A DNA stretch of 26,062 nucleotides from Candidatus Krumholzibacteriota bacterium (GCA_030613345.1 JAUWMD010000004.1:1-26062); one strand, 5' to 3'; counted from the first letter of the stretch, positions 1-8,020 are shown. Translations and numbers: made by a program. The notes: generated by a model from the sequence alone, not told the origin.

Positions 1-387
1 CGGTCGCGAGACGCGGCGGGGATCTCGGCTACCTGACGAAGGGGAACATGATACCGGCTTTCGAGACGGTGATATTCGATATGAAGCCGGGTGGGGTCAG
101 CGGAATCGTCCAGTCCGAGTTCGGCTTTCATATAATAAAGCTCGTCGGCATGCGCGAGGCGCAGGTCGGTGTAGATTTCGGACGTCCGCGAGAGGATATT
201 AAACGGGCTGGTGATGCGAAGGAGGGACGCCGCGTACCGGGAGCTGATCGACAGGCTTCGCGAGAGGGCCGAAGTGGAATATTTCAGCGGCGAATATATG
301 GAATGCATCGCTCCGGCGGACACTGCTCCGGCCGATGAACCTGCCGACACCGCAGCGGCCGATTCGACGATGGAAGCGGAAGGATGA
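1..387 (+). CDS. Parvulin-type peptidylprolyl isomerase / SurA-like chaperone, 3' end only, frameshifted
   Basis: This is the C-terminal part of a periplasmic PpiC/SurA-like protein; its 5' end lies outside the window. From base 3 the translation gives a parvulin core with GGDLGYLTKGNMIPAFE, then IFDMKPGG and FGFHIIKL, the usual ending of a PPIC domain. This frame then becomes Arg/Gly-rich nonsense. The expected helical tail (DVRERILNGL, AAYRELIDRLRERAEVEYF, an Ala/Asp/Pro-rich end) continues in another frame from about base 181 and stops at TGA 385-387. The frames are therefore disrupted near 175-183, by one extra base or two missing bases. The next gene is a second SurA-like protein that overlaps this stop. 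Either a real mutation or an assembly error would explain it; the intact downstream frame makes an error or a very recent mutation more likely. Confidence 0.8.
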
Positions 388-389
388 TC

Positions 390-1739
390 ATGAGGACCAG
401 GATATTAACGGCGGCCGCGGCTATTGCGCTGCTCGTCCCGATCGCCGGCGCCGCGCAGCCAAAAGGCGAGATCATCGACCGGGTCATTGCCGTGGTCGAG
501 GACCGGGCGATCCTCCTGAGCGAGGTCGAGATGGAGTACAGGCAGCACCTGATGCAGAACAAGGTCACGTCCCTTCCGTCCGACCAGGAGGCGCAGCTGA
601 GGACGCAGATCCTCGAGCAACTCGTCGCCGACCAGCTGCTCGCAGTGCACGCGGACAAATCAGGTATCGAGGTCCCCGGCGGGGCGATCGAGGAAGAGCT
701 CGAGAAGGCGCTCGAGGAGAGCCGCCGCGCCGCGGGCGGCGACGAGCTCTTCGAGAGGGAGCTCGAGAAGGCAGGGCTGACCCTCCAGCAGCTCCGCACC
801 CAGTGGAAGGAAAAGATCAGGGCGAGATATCTCGTCGATCGGCTCCTGAGGAGCGAGGTGTTCAGGGACGTCACCGTCACCGACACCGAAGCGAGGCAGT
901 ACTACAGGGAGCACCAGAGCGAGCTGGGTAAAAAGCCGGCGACGATGAAGCTCGCGCAGATCGTCGTGATGCCCGGAGTCGCGGATGCGGCGAGCAACGC
1001 TTCGCTGGAGCGGATCAGGGCGGTCGAGGCAGAGATACGGGCGGGGAAGGATTTTGCCGAGGTGGCCGAGGAGTTCTCGGAGGACCCGAGCGCGAAGTAC
1101 GGGGGAAGCCTTGGATACATGAAGCTCGGCGACTTGGGCAGCCCGCCGTTCGAGACTGCAGCCCGCAAGCTCATCGTCGGAGAGGTAAGCCCTCCGGTGC
1201 TGACGAGGTTCGGGTGGCACTTGATAAAACTCGAGGATGTCAGCGGAGACCAGGTGAAGCTGAGGCATATTCTTATCAAGGCCGAGAGCGATGACGAGCA
1301 GGTCGAGGAAGCGGCCGGAAAGGCCGAGGGGATCAGGCGGGAGATCCTTGACGGCCTCGACTTCGGAGAGGCCGCCGCGAAATACTCCGCAGACGAGAAG
1401 ACGAAGGACAGAGGCGGTGTCATAGAGGACGAGATCGTCCTCGAGACACTCGTCGGCAAGGCGGACTACCTCCTCGAGATACTGAGGGAGACCGATGTCG
1501 GCGGGATCTCGCCGGTCGTCAAGGAAGACGCCGGCTTCAGGATAATAATGGTGCTGGAGAAGAATCCGTCGCGCCCGTACACTTACCAGGAAATAAAACT
1601 GGAGCTGGAGAATTTCCTCGCCCAGCAGAAGAGGATGGAGAAGTTCCAGGAATATGTCCACGAGCTCAAGGGCATATACTACGTCGATATAAAGCTCGAC
1701 AGGGAAGCCGGCGACGATGACGCCGGGACGGGCGGCTGA
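390..1739 (+). CDS. surA: SurA-like periplasmic chaperone / peptidylprolyl isomerase
   Basis: A periplasmic chaperone likely to escort outer-membrane proteins, 449 residues. It has a signal peptide (residues 1-22, MRTR then a hydrophobic core ending AGAA). A SurA_N helical domain follows (about 25-160, opening with IIDRVIAVVEDRAILLSEVE), then a parvulin domain (about 185-283, with YGGSLGYMKLGDL and FGWHLIKLED) and a second, more degenerate parvulin domain (about 290-390, LRHILIK...). A helical tail closes the protein. The order SurA_N-PPIC-PPIC is that of E. coli SurA (428 aa). ATG 384 overlaps the previous stop, but the GGAAGG at 378-383 would touch it; ATG 390 has a 6-base spacing and is preferred. 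It follows another parvulin gene and precedes the S4 and pdxA genes, echoing the E. coli surA-pdxA order. Confidence 0.9.
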   Translation: MRTRILTAAAAIALLVPIAGAAQPKGEIIDRVIAVVEDRAILLSEVEMEYRQHLMQNKVTSLPSDQEAQLRTQILEQLVADQLLAVHADKSGIEVPGGAIEEELEKALEESRRAAGGDELFERELEKAGLTLQQLRTQWKEKIRARYLVDRLLRSEVFRDVTVTDTEARQYYREHQSELGKKPATMKLAQIVVMPGVADAASNASLERIRAVEAEIRAGKDFAEVAEEFSEDPSAKYGGSLGYMKLGDLGSPPFETAARKLIVGEVSPPVLTRFGWHLIKLEDVSGDQVKLRHILIKAESDDEQVEEAAGKAEGIRREILDGLDFGEAAAKYSADEKTKDRGGVIEDEIVLETLVGKADYLLEILRETDVGGISPVVKEDAGFRIIMVLEKNPSRPYTYQEIKLELENFLAQQKRMEKFQEYVHELKGIYYVDIKLDREAGDDDAGTGG

Positions 1740-1740
1740 G

Positions 1741-2004
1741 ATGATGAGGATCGATTCGCTCCTCAAGGCGCTCTGTCTCGTGAAGACGAGAAGCATCGCG
1801 CGGAAGGGGTGCGAGACGGGCAATGTGAGGATCAACGGCGCGGTGGTAAAGCCGTCGCGCGAGGCGGCGGAGGGCGACGTTATAGAAATCAGGCGGACGG
1901 GAAATTCTCTCGTCGTCGAGCTGCTCGAGATGCCGAAGGGGCAGATATCAAAAAAGGACGCGCCCCGGTTCTACCGGGTGGTCAGGGAGACGAGGACGGG
2001 ATGA
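1741..2004 (+). CDS. Small S4-domain RNA-binding protein (Hsp15/RqcP-like)
   Basis: An 87-residue protein made almost entirely of one S4 RNA-binding domain: MMRIDSLLKALCLVKTRSIA, then GNVRINGAVVKPSREAAEGDVIEI, and a short basic tail. Relatives are Hsp15 (HslR) of E. coli and RqcP (YabO) of Bacillus, which bind the 50S subunit carrying a stranded peptidyl-tRNA. A ribosome-rescue role is therefore plausible but rests on homology. An upstream ATG at 1717 would add 8 residues and overlap the chaperone gene by 23 bases. ATG 1741 places the domain where family members begin, one base after the previous stop. The end overlaps pdxA by 4 bases. Confidence 0.8.
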   Translation: MMRIDSLLKALCLVKTRSIARKGCETGNVRINGAVVKPSREAAEGDVIEIRRTGNSLVVELLEMPKGQISKKDAPRFYRVVRETRTG

Positions 2005-3035
2005 AGCAGCGGCGGATACCGATAGCGCTCACGCCAGGCGACCCGGCGGGCATAGGGCCCGAGATCACGGCGGCCCTGCTCGCCTCGGGAGATGATTTCG
2101 GGGCGGACATCGCGCTGATCGGCTCGGCAGACGCCATGACGGCCGCCGCGCGGAAGGCGGGAGCGCCCGTGCCCCGGGTGATCGGGACGGGCGGGTCGGT
2201 GACAGGTGACGTCCTGCTCGATTCGCTGGCGGGAGGCTCCCCCGTGATAATAGATACCGGCGGGGGGAGAGACGTCCCTACCGGAGGGCCGAGCGCCGCA
2301 GGCGGAGCGGTCTCGGGCGAGGCGATCGAGACGGCGGCGACCCTCGCCGCCGGAGGCGCCGTAGAGGGTATCGTGACGGGGCCGATCTCGAAGGAGGCGC
2401 TGGGCCTTGCCGGGTACAGCTATATCGGGCACACCGACATGCTCTCGGCGCTGCTCGGCGCGCCGGACTGCCAGATGATAATGGTCTCAGGCAAGATGCG
2501 GATAGTGATACTCACCCGCGACATCCCGCTCACCGACGTGCCTGCCGCCGTAACGGTGAAGAGACTCATAACGGGGGTGAAGGTCACCGACGCGGCGCTG
2601 AGGGAGCTCTGGGGCATAGAAAACCCACGTATCGATATTGCCGCCCTCAATCCCCCCGGGGGAGACGGCGGGGTGACGGGCGCCGAGGAGGGTGATGTGA
2701 TCATTCCGGCGATCGCAGCGCTCGTCCGGGAAGGGATAGACGCGCGGGGGCCCTTCCCCGCCGACACGCTCTTCTACCATCACGAGAGACGGGGGTGCGA
2801 TGCGTTCGTCGCCCTCTACCACGACCAGGGGATGATCCCGTTCAAGATGTCGGGATTCGACCGTGGCGTGAACATGACGATCGGCCTGCCCGTCGTCAGG
2901 ACCTCGGTCTGCCACGGCACGGCGTACGATATCGCCGGCAGGGGCGAGGCGGAGAGCGGGAGCCTCGCCTCAGCGCTCGAGCTGGCGGTGCGATGCTGCC
3001 GTACCCGTGTGCCCGGGAGGAAGGCGGCCGGATGA
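2001..3035 (+). CDS. pdxA: 4-hydroxythreonine-4-phosphate dehydrogenase family protein PdxA
   Basis: The 344-residue cytoplasmic dehydrogenase oxidises 4-phosphohydroxythreonine in the DXP-dependent pyridoxal 5'-phosphate pathway; the product is condensed with DXP by PdxJ, encoded at 17062. Visible family motifs are TPGDPAGIGPE (11-21), VTGPISKEAL (125-134), GHTDML (143-148), PADTLF (253-258), ALYHDQG (271-277), GFDRGVN (285-291) and RTSVCHGTA (300-308). Two positions differ from E. coli PdxA. The TTHLPL motif reads TRDIPL, putting Asp174 where the second metal-binding His is expected, and LNPHAGEGG reads LNPPGGDGG. His144 and His274, the other two metal ligands, are present. ATG 2001 overlaps the S4 gene stop, with GAGG five bases upstream. 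The end overlaps ftsE by 4 bases. A PdxA-like enzyme with altered substrate use cannot be excluded. Confidence 0.9.
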   Translation: MKQRRIPIALTPGDPAGIGPEITAALLASGDDFGADIALIGSADAMTAAARKAGAPVPRVIGTGGSVTGDVLLDSLAGGSPVIIDTGGGRDVPTGGPSAAGGAVSGEAIETAATLAAGGAVEGIVTGPISKEALGLAGYSYIGHTDMLSALLGAPDCQMIMVSGKMRIVILTRDIPLTDVPAAVTVKRLITGVKVTDAALRELWGIENPRIDIAALNPPGGDGGVTGAEEGDVIIPAIAALVREGIDARGPFPADTLFYHHERRGCDAFVALYHDQGMIPFKMSGFDRGVNMTIGLPVVRTSVCHGTAYDIAGRGEAESGSLASALELAVRCCRTRVPGRKAAG

Positions 3036-3817
3036 GCCCCCGGGAACAGAGGATCATAGCGGGCATCTACCACCTCTCGAAGGACCTCGGCAGGCATTTC
3101 TCGCTTACCGAAATAAATCTGCAGGTGACCAACGGCGAATTCGTTTTCCTCGTCGGCCCGAGCGGCGCGGGGAAGAGCACGCTGCTGAGGATGATGTACA
3201 TGGACGACAGGCCCGACTCGGGCCAGATCGTCGTCGGCCCCTATGTTTCGACGCGCGTGACGCGCAAAACGATCCCCGGGCTCCGCAGGATGATCGGCAT
3301 CGTCTTCCAGGATTTCCGGCTGATAGAGGACAGGACCGTCTTCGAGAACATCGCCCTGGCGATGAAGGTCACCGGCACGCAGATGAGCGAGATAAAGCAG
3401 AGAGTTACCAAGATACTCACATATGTCGGTCTCTATCACAAGCGGCACGACTTCCCGCGGACCCTCTCGGGCGGGGAGCAGCAGAGGGTCGCGATCGCGA
3501 GGGCGGTCGCGAACAGGCCGTCGATCCTCCTCGCCGACGAGCCGACGGGAAACCTCGACGCCGTGGCGACGAGGAACGTTCTCGAGCTCCTGTTCAAGAT
3601 CAACGCCGGCGGCACCGCTGTGCTTATGGCGACGCACGATATCGAGATGGTGCAGAGCTTCGGCCAGAGGATCATATATCTCGAGAACGGGCGGATCGCC
3701 CGCGACCGTGAGATGATCTTCGTCGGCGACGTCCGCGACAGGATGGAGGAGTCGAGTGTCTCCCGCAGGGCCGAGCAGCTGTCCGATCACGATATAGGGG
3801 ACGAGGAGAAGGAATGA
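3032..3817 (+). CDS. ftsE: Cell-division ABC transporter ATPase FtsE
   Basis: The 261-residue ATPase partners FtsX to control septal peptidoglycan hydrolysis from the cytoplasmic face of the membrane. All ABC motifs are in place: Walker A GPSGAGKST (42-50), Q-loop VFQDF (Q93), signature LSGGEQQR (145-152), Walker B ILLADEP (165-171), D-loop GNLDA and H-loop His202. The FtsE-type phrases DEPTGNLD and FQDFRLI are clear. It is about 35 residues longer than the usual 220-230; the extra part is an acidic C-terminal tail (about 228-261). The start ATG overlaps the pdxA stop and has a strong ribosome binding site (GGGAGGAAGG, 3015-3024) seven bases upstream. The gene overlaps ftsX by 4 bases. Confidence 0.95.
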   Translation: MSPREQRIIAGIYHLSKDLGRHFSLTEINLQVTNGEFVFLVGPSGAGKSTLLRMMYMDDRPDSGQIVVGPYVSTRVTRKTIPGLRRMIGIVFQDFRLIEDRTVFENIALAMKVTGTQMSEIKQRVTKILTYVGLYHKRHDFPRTLSGGEQQRVAIARAVANRPSILLADEPTGNLDAVATRNVLELLFKINAGGTAVLMATHDIEMVQSFGQRIIYLENGRIARDREMIFVGDVRDRMEESSVSRRAEQLSDHDIGDEEKE

Positions 3818-4683
3818 ATCTCCGCACGGCAAGATATATGATCGACGAGATGATGATCAACCTCGGCAGGAGGAAAGGCGCGAACGCGATCGCGGTGATC
3901 ATCATGGGCCTCTCCCTGCTGATCCTCATCGTTTTCCTGATGGTAACGCTGAACCTGGCCAGCCTGATAGACAAGACGAGCGAAGAGATGAGGCTCTTCG
4001 TCTACCTCGAGGACGGCCTGGAGCGGGAGGTCACGCAGAAGATCCAACTGAAGCTGATGGGGCTGCGCGGCATAGATGAAGTCTCGTTCATATCGAAGGA
4101 CGAGGCGCTGACCGAGTTCAGGGAGACACTCGGCGAGGAGAGCGACCTTCTCGACGAGCTCGTGGAGAACCCGCTCCCCGACGCCTTCAGGGTAAAGCCG
4201 AAGCGGGGATACATAACGAGCGAATTCCTCGCGTCGATCGCGGCGGAGACGGAGAAGTGGGAGGGGGTCGAGGAGGTCCGCTTCGGCAAGAAATGGTTCG
4301 AGAGGGGTGAGCGCCTGGCGAAGGGCATCTACATCATCGATCTGGCCCTCGGCCTGATCATTTTCCTCTCGGTGATATTCGTCATATACAATACGGTGCG
4401 GCTGACCGTGCTCCAAAGGCGTACGACGATCGACGTGATGAAGCTCGTCGGCGCGACCAATGCGTTCATCCGTATCCCGTTTATCCTGGAAGGGGCCCTT
4501 CAGGGGATCGCGGCATCGCTTCTCGCCATCGTGCTCCTGACGGCGATCTACACCTTCTCTTCGAGATATCTTCCCGGGCTCGTCTTCATGAGGCGCGACG
4601 CGCTCGCAGGCTTCGTCGTCTTCTGCGCGATACTCGGCGCTCTCGGAAGCTTCTCCGCGATGCGCCGCTTTCTCAAGCTCTGA
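3814..4683 (+). CDS. ftsX: Cell-division protein FtsX (membrane subunit)
   Basis: A 289-residue inner-membrane protein that pairs with FtsE and, through its periplasmic domain, regulates a peptidoglycan hydrolase activator. Four membrane segments can be read: about 24-48, 172-194, 222-248 and 262-283. A periplasmic domain of roughly 120 residues lies between the first and second, and contains the FtsX hallmark LPDAFRV (121-127). The cytoplasmic loop RLTVLQRRTTIDVMKLVGAT is also typical. Translation is coupled to ftsE by an ATGA overlap. The next gene encodes an EnvC-like activator, so the whole signalling module sits in one operon. Confidence 0.95.
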   Translation: MNLRTARYMIDEMMINLGRRKGANAIAVIIMGLSLLILIVFLMVTLNLASLIDKTSEEMRLFVYLEDGLEREVTQKIQLKLMGLRGIDEVSFISKDEALTEFRETLGEESDLLDELVENPLPDAFRVKPKRGYITSEFLASIAAETEKWEGVEEVRFGKKWFERGERLAKGIYIIDLALGLIIFLSVIFVIYNTVRLTVLQRRTTIDVMKLVGATNAFIRIPFILEGALQGIAASLLAIVLLTAIYTFSSRYLPGLVFMRRDALAGFVVFCAILGALGSFSAMRRFLKL

Positions 4684-4698
4684 CAGGCGGATTCGGTC

Positions 4699-5877
4699 AT
4701 GACGGCCAGACTGCTCATATCGGTAATCGCTCTGGCCGTGCTGGTCGCCGGCCCCGCGACGGGGCAGGACAGGGATCTCGAAGAGAAGATCAGCGGCAAG
4801 GAGAACGAGTTGCAGAAACTGCGCCGCCAGATCAGCGAGCAGAGAAAGAAGATATCGGAGATCGAGGAGCAGGAGCAGGACGTCAGTGAGTATATATCGA
4901 AGCTCAAGAGGGAGGAGAAGCTGATGAAGCGTCTCCTCTCGGGGCTCGAGGACAAGGAATCGATGCTCGAAGAGCAGGTCGGGGCGCTTCGCTCGGACCT
5001 CGAGACGGGCGAGATCGTATACAGGCACAGGCTTGAGATCTTCTCCGGGCGGCTCAGGAAGATCTACAAGAACGGATCGAGGCACGTATGGCAGGAGCTC
5101 CTCGCCGCGGAGGATTTCCCCGACCTGCTGCAGCGGTACAAGTTCCTCTCGCTCATAGCGGAGGGGGACGCCGCGATGATCGCCGACGTGAGGGAACGCA
5201 AGGCGGGGATCGAGATACAGGAGGCCGAGCTGACCGAGCTGCTGCAGGAAGTGTCCGCGTCGAGGAACGAAAAGGAGTCGGAGCTCCGCAAACTCGACGT
5301 GAACGAGACGAAGCGCAGGCAGACCCTTGCCGAGCTGGGGACGAGCAAGCAGCGGCACCGGAAGAGGGCCGAAGAGCTCGAGGAGCGCGAGAGAAAGCTG
5401 CAGGATCTGATATCCGATCTTGAGAAGTCGCGCCTGGCCCGCTCCCGGGAGTGGGGCGACTACGGCGAGAAGGATTTCCCCTCCCTCAGGGGAAGGCTCC
5501 CGAATCCTGTCGACGGAGACGTCACGAGGAAATTCGGCAGGTTCAGGCACCCCGAGTACGGGACGGTCACCTTCAACACGGGCATCGACATCAGCACAAG
5601 GACCGGCGAGCCGGTGCGCGCCGTGGCGAGGGGCCGCGTCGAGTATGCCGGGGAGATGCCCGGATACGGAAACTGCATAATAGTGAATCACGGCGGCGGA
5701 TATTATTCGCTGTATGCCCATGCGTCGGTGATCTTCGTCGCGCAGTCCTCGCAGGTCGAGAAGGGGAACGTGATAGCGGAGGTGGGGGACGACGCGGCCG
5801 GTTCGGGCGGAACGATACATTTCGAGATAAGAAAATCAAAGAAGGCCCTCGATCCGGGCGACTGGCTCGCCAGGTAG
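4699..5877 (+). CDS. envC: EnvC-like murein hydrolase activator (coiled coil plus degenerate LytM/M23 domain)
   Basis: A 392-residue exported protein: signal peptide (1-22), a long charged coiled coil (about 24-250), then a LytM/M23 domain (about 270-392). The end, IHFEIRKSKKALDPGDWLAR, closely follows the end of E. coli EnvC. Active M23 enzymes use an HxxxD pair and an HxH pair. Here the first reads NTGID (His to Asn) and the second TIH (first His lost), while the His of YAH remains. It is therefore probably a non-catalytic activator of a separate amidase, as EnvC is for AmiA/AmiB. Its place directly after ftsEX, by 15 bases, supports that it binds the FtsX periplasmic loop. AGGCGG at 4685-4690 serves ATG 4699. 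No amidase gene is in the window. Confidence 0.88.
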   Translation: MTARLLISVIALAVLVAGPATGQDRDLEEKISGKENELQKLRRQISEQRKKISEIEEQEQDVSEYISKLKREEKLMKRLLSGLEDKESMLEEQVGALRSDLETGEIVYRHRLEIFSGRLRKIYKNGSRHVWQELLAAEDFPDLLQRYKFLSLIAEGDAAMIADVRERKAGIEIQEAELTELLQEVSASRNEKESELRKLDVNETKRRQTLAELGTSKQRHRKRAEELEERERKLQDLISDLEKSRLARSREWGDYGEKDFPSLRGRLPNPVDGDVTRKFGRFRHPEYGTVTFNTGIDISTRTGEPVRAVARGRVEYAGEMPGYGNCIIVNHGGGYYSLYAHASVIFVAQSSQVEKGNVIAEVGDDAAGSGGTIHFEIRKSKKALDPGDWLAR

Positions 5878-5910
5878 AAGGGTATACCGGGAGAGAATGT
5901 AATAGACATC

Positions 5911-6951
5911 ATGGCCGCAGCGAATCTCGTCGCGAAGGGACAGCCGAGGGTCTTTTCCATGCTGGAGAGGATGATCTCCACCGGCACCCTCCCTGCGTCG
6001 CTCCTCTTCACAGGGCCGGAAGGGTCCGGCAAAGAGCTTGCTGCGATGCGTCTCGCCGCCCTGCTCGAATGCGAGGGGAGCGCAGCCTGTGGGGAATGCC
6101 CCCCTTGCAGGAGCATCTCCACGCTCGAGCATCCCGACGTGTACCCGGTCTATCCCGTACCGTCGGCAGACAGGGAGAAGAGCATTCCGGTCATAATCGA
6201 ATCGAGACGCGAGGATTTCCTCGCGCGCGGCGAGTTCGGAGCGCGCGCGAGGTCGATCGGGATAGGGCAGATCAGGGCGGTAATGGAGAAGATATCGAGG
6301 CGGCCCTTCTCAGGCCCCCGCTCGGTAGTGGCCGTCATGGAGGCCAATCTGGCCACGATGGAGGCCCAGAACGCCTTCCTGAAGGTGCTCGAGGAGCCTC
6401 CGGCCTCTTCCGTCATAGTCCTCGTGACCGCAAGGACCGACCTCCTCCTCCCGACGATCGTCTCGAGGTGCAGCGAGATCAGGTTCGATCCGCTGCCCGA
6501 CGCCGTCACGGCGGAAGCCCTCCGGACTTTCCTGTCGGTCGAGAGTGGCGAGGCGGAAAGGATCGCCGCGATCGCGGGCGGCAACCTCCAGCGGGCGGTT
6601 CGCCTGCTCGATGAGAGGTTTCTCGGGATGAGGAAGGACGCCGCAAACATTATAGGACTCGTGCTGGAGGGAAAGGCGAGGCAGCTCCCCGCCGAGGCGG
6701 AGGCCGCGGCGCATAATTACACGAGAGAGGAAGTGGCAGAGCTGCTCGCCGAGATGACGGCTGTCATGAGGAACCTCCTGAGAGGCGTGGAGGCGGGGAT
6801 AGCGCCAGAAGCGGTCTCAGCGGCCTCCTCGAGAGACATCCCGGTCGATATCGGGAAGATCTCGGCCGCCTCCCGAAGCCTCGGCAGAAACGCCGATATC
6901 GAGCTGACCCTCGCTCAACTCCTCCTTGATTTGGCCGGCAAGTGGTATTAG
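5911..6951 (+). CDS. holB: DNA polymerase III delta-prime subunit (HolB)
   Basis: A 346-residue clamp-loader subunit of replication. It opens like the AAA+ module of DnaX/HolB (GQPRVFSMLERM), with a P-loop GPEGSGKE (35-42). A four-cysteine zinc module follows (Cys54, Cys60, Cys63, Cys66), then LEEPP (160-164) and the SRC arginine motif (185-187). The P-loop ends GKE instead of GKT/GKS, which suits the delta-prime subunit, since this protein often does not hydrolyse ATP. The following gene is ricT, the same neighbour as in Bacillus. GGGAGA at 5889-5894 lies rather far (16 bases) from the ATG, so the start is not certain; ATG 5959 would cut into the conserved opening. Confidence 0.9.
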   Translation: MAAANLVAKGQPRVFSMLERMISTGTLPASLLFTGPEGSGKELAAMRLAALLECEGSAACGECPPCRSISTLEHPDVYPVYPVPSADREKSIPVIIESRREDFLARGEFGARARSIGIGQIRAVMEKISRRPFSGPRSVVAVMEANLATMEAQNAFLKVLEEPPASSVIVLVTARTDLLLPTIVSRCSEIRFDPLPDAVTAEALRTFLSVESGEAERIAAIAGGNLQRAVRLLDERFLGMRKDAANIIGLVLEGKARQLPAEAEAAAHNYTREEVAELLAEMTAVMRNLLRGVEAGIAPEAVSAASSRDIPVDIGKISAASRSLGRNADIELTLAQLLLDLAGKWY

Positions 6952-6954
6952 ATT
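6926..6954 (+). promoter_or_regulatory. Possible sigma70-type promoter for ricT
   Basis: TTGATT (6926-6931), a 17-base spacer and TAGATT (6949-6954) lie across the holB stop codon. Each hexamer matches 4 of 6 consensus bases in an otherwise GC-rich stretch. The leader to the ricT GTG would be about 80 bases and carries a small GGCCTC/GAGGCC hairpin (7003-7017). Confidence 0.3.
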
Positions 6955-7044
6955 GAATTCACCGCTTAAGCGACGAAAAGCCCTGTAGTTAACAGCGGAA
7001 CGGGCCTCGCGGAGGCCGCGCCGCACAAGAAGAGGAATACAACG
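6952..7044 (+). other. Untranslated gap between holB and ricT
   Basis: This 93-base gap is the longest break in the first operon. It holds a 10-base palindrome CGCTTAAGCG at 6963-6972 and a six-pair GC hairpin at 7003-7017 with a GCG loop. No U-tract follows, so it is not an intrinsic terminator. I see no small RNA or ORF in it. Confidence 0.5.
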
Positions 7045-8016
7045 GTGGAACTGGTCGAAGTTCAGTTTAAGGGACAGCGCAAGGAGCTCTACGCCAACTC
7101 GAGGTCGCTCTACCTCCATACGGGGAACTACTGCGTCGTACAGGCAGACCGCGGTGAAGACATGGGGATGATCGTCTCGATCTCCCGGGTCAGCCCGAAG
7201 GACGTCGATTCTAACGCGAAGGAGATCCTCCGCCACGCCACCGAGCACGACATCGAGACAATGGAGGAGAGACGGGAGAAGGAGCTCGAGGCGCTTAAGA
7301 CATGCCAGCAGAAGGCCGCCGAGCACGACCTGCAGATCAAGCTCGTCGATGTCGAGTACCAGTTCGACGGCAACAAGATCACCTTCTACTTCACGGCCGA
7401 CGGCAGGATCGACTTCAGGGAACTGGTCAAGGACCTGGCCGGGGTGTTCAGGACGAGGATCGACCTGAGGCAGATCGGCGTTCGCGACGAGGCGCGCAGG
7501 TTCGACGGGATGGGGATGTGCGGCCGCAATTTGTGCTGCTCCTCATGGCTGAGGGATTTCGAGCCGGTCACGCTGAAGATGGCCAAGGACCAGAACCTGC
7601 CTCTCACCCCCTCGAAGATCTCCGGGGCCTGCGGCAGGCTTATGTGCTGCCTCGCCTACGAACTCTCAGACTACAAGGAACTGTTTAGAGACATCCCGAA
7701 GGTCGGCAGCAAGGTGAACTGCTTCGGGGGCAGGCACCGCCTCGAGAAGGTCGACTTATTCAAAGCCTCGGTGATCCTCAGCGACGAGGACGGCAACACG
7801 ATCGAGGTTCTCGTCGAAGAGCTCAAGGAGGAGCTCGAAAAGAGCGTCAGGAAAATGCAGGGAAGGCCCTCCGGGAGCGGCCTGGAGGACTCTCCCGGGA
7901 AGAAGAACGACGCCACCCGCGACAGGGGAGACAGCCCCGGGAGAAGGCCGTCCGGGGAACCGGAAGGCGGCGGCAGGGGACGGCGTGGGGGCCGCGGGAG
8001 AAACAGAAAAAACTGA
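7045..8016 (+). CDS. ricT: RicT/YaaT PSP1-domain protein with an RG-rich C-terminal tail
   Basis: A 323-residue cytoplasmic protein of the PSP1 family. In B. subtilis RicT joins RicA and RicF in an iron-sulfur complex that promotes RNase Y-dependent mRNA maturation. Two cysteine clusters typical of the family are visible: GMCGRNLCC (Cys159, 164, 165) and GACGRLMCC (Cys196, 201, 202). The N-terminal half carries the PSP1 beta-rich part with RGEDMGMIV. Residues about 270-323 form a low-complexity tail of Gly, Arg, Ser and Pro ending GRGRRGGRGRNRKN, an RGG-like RNA-binding signature absent from shorter relatives. The GTG start has AGAGGAA (7031-7037) seven bases upstream. No ricA or ricF is in the window. 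The order holB-ricT-metG-tatD-ksgA is that of Bacillus. Confidence 0.92.
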   Translation: MELVEVQFKGQRKELYANSRSLYLHTGNYCVVQADRGEDMGMIVSISRVSPKDVDSNAKEILRHATEHDIETMEERREKELEALKTCQQKAAEHDLQIKLVDVEYQFDGNKITFYFTADGRIDFRELVKDLAGVFRTRIDLRQIGVRDEARRFDGMGMCGRNLCCSSWLRDFEPVTLKMAKDQNLPLTPSKISGACGRLMCCLAYELSDYKELFRDIPKVGSKVNCFGGRHRLEKVDLFKASVILSDEDGNTIEVLVEELKEELEKSVRKMQGRPSGSGLEDSPGKKNDATRDRGDSPGRRPSGEPEGGGRGRRGGRGRNRKN

Positions 8017-8020
8017 TAAG

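Noticed and set aside
660..1835. Minus-strand open frame of 391 codons
   Set aside because: It is antisense to the SurA-like gene, with no recognisable domain or ribosome binding site.
3787..5820. Long minus-strand open frame of 677 codons
   Set aside because: It lies opposite ftsX and the envC-like gene, both with strong family motifs. Its translation is an Arg/Leu/Glu/His-rich shadow typical of GC-rich antisense frames.
7003..7017. GC hairpin before ricT as a terminator
   Set aside because: No T-tract follows on either side and the ricT ribosome binding site is close by.
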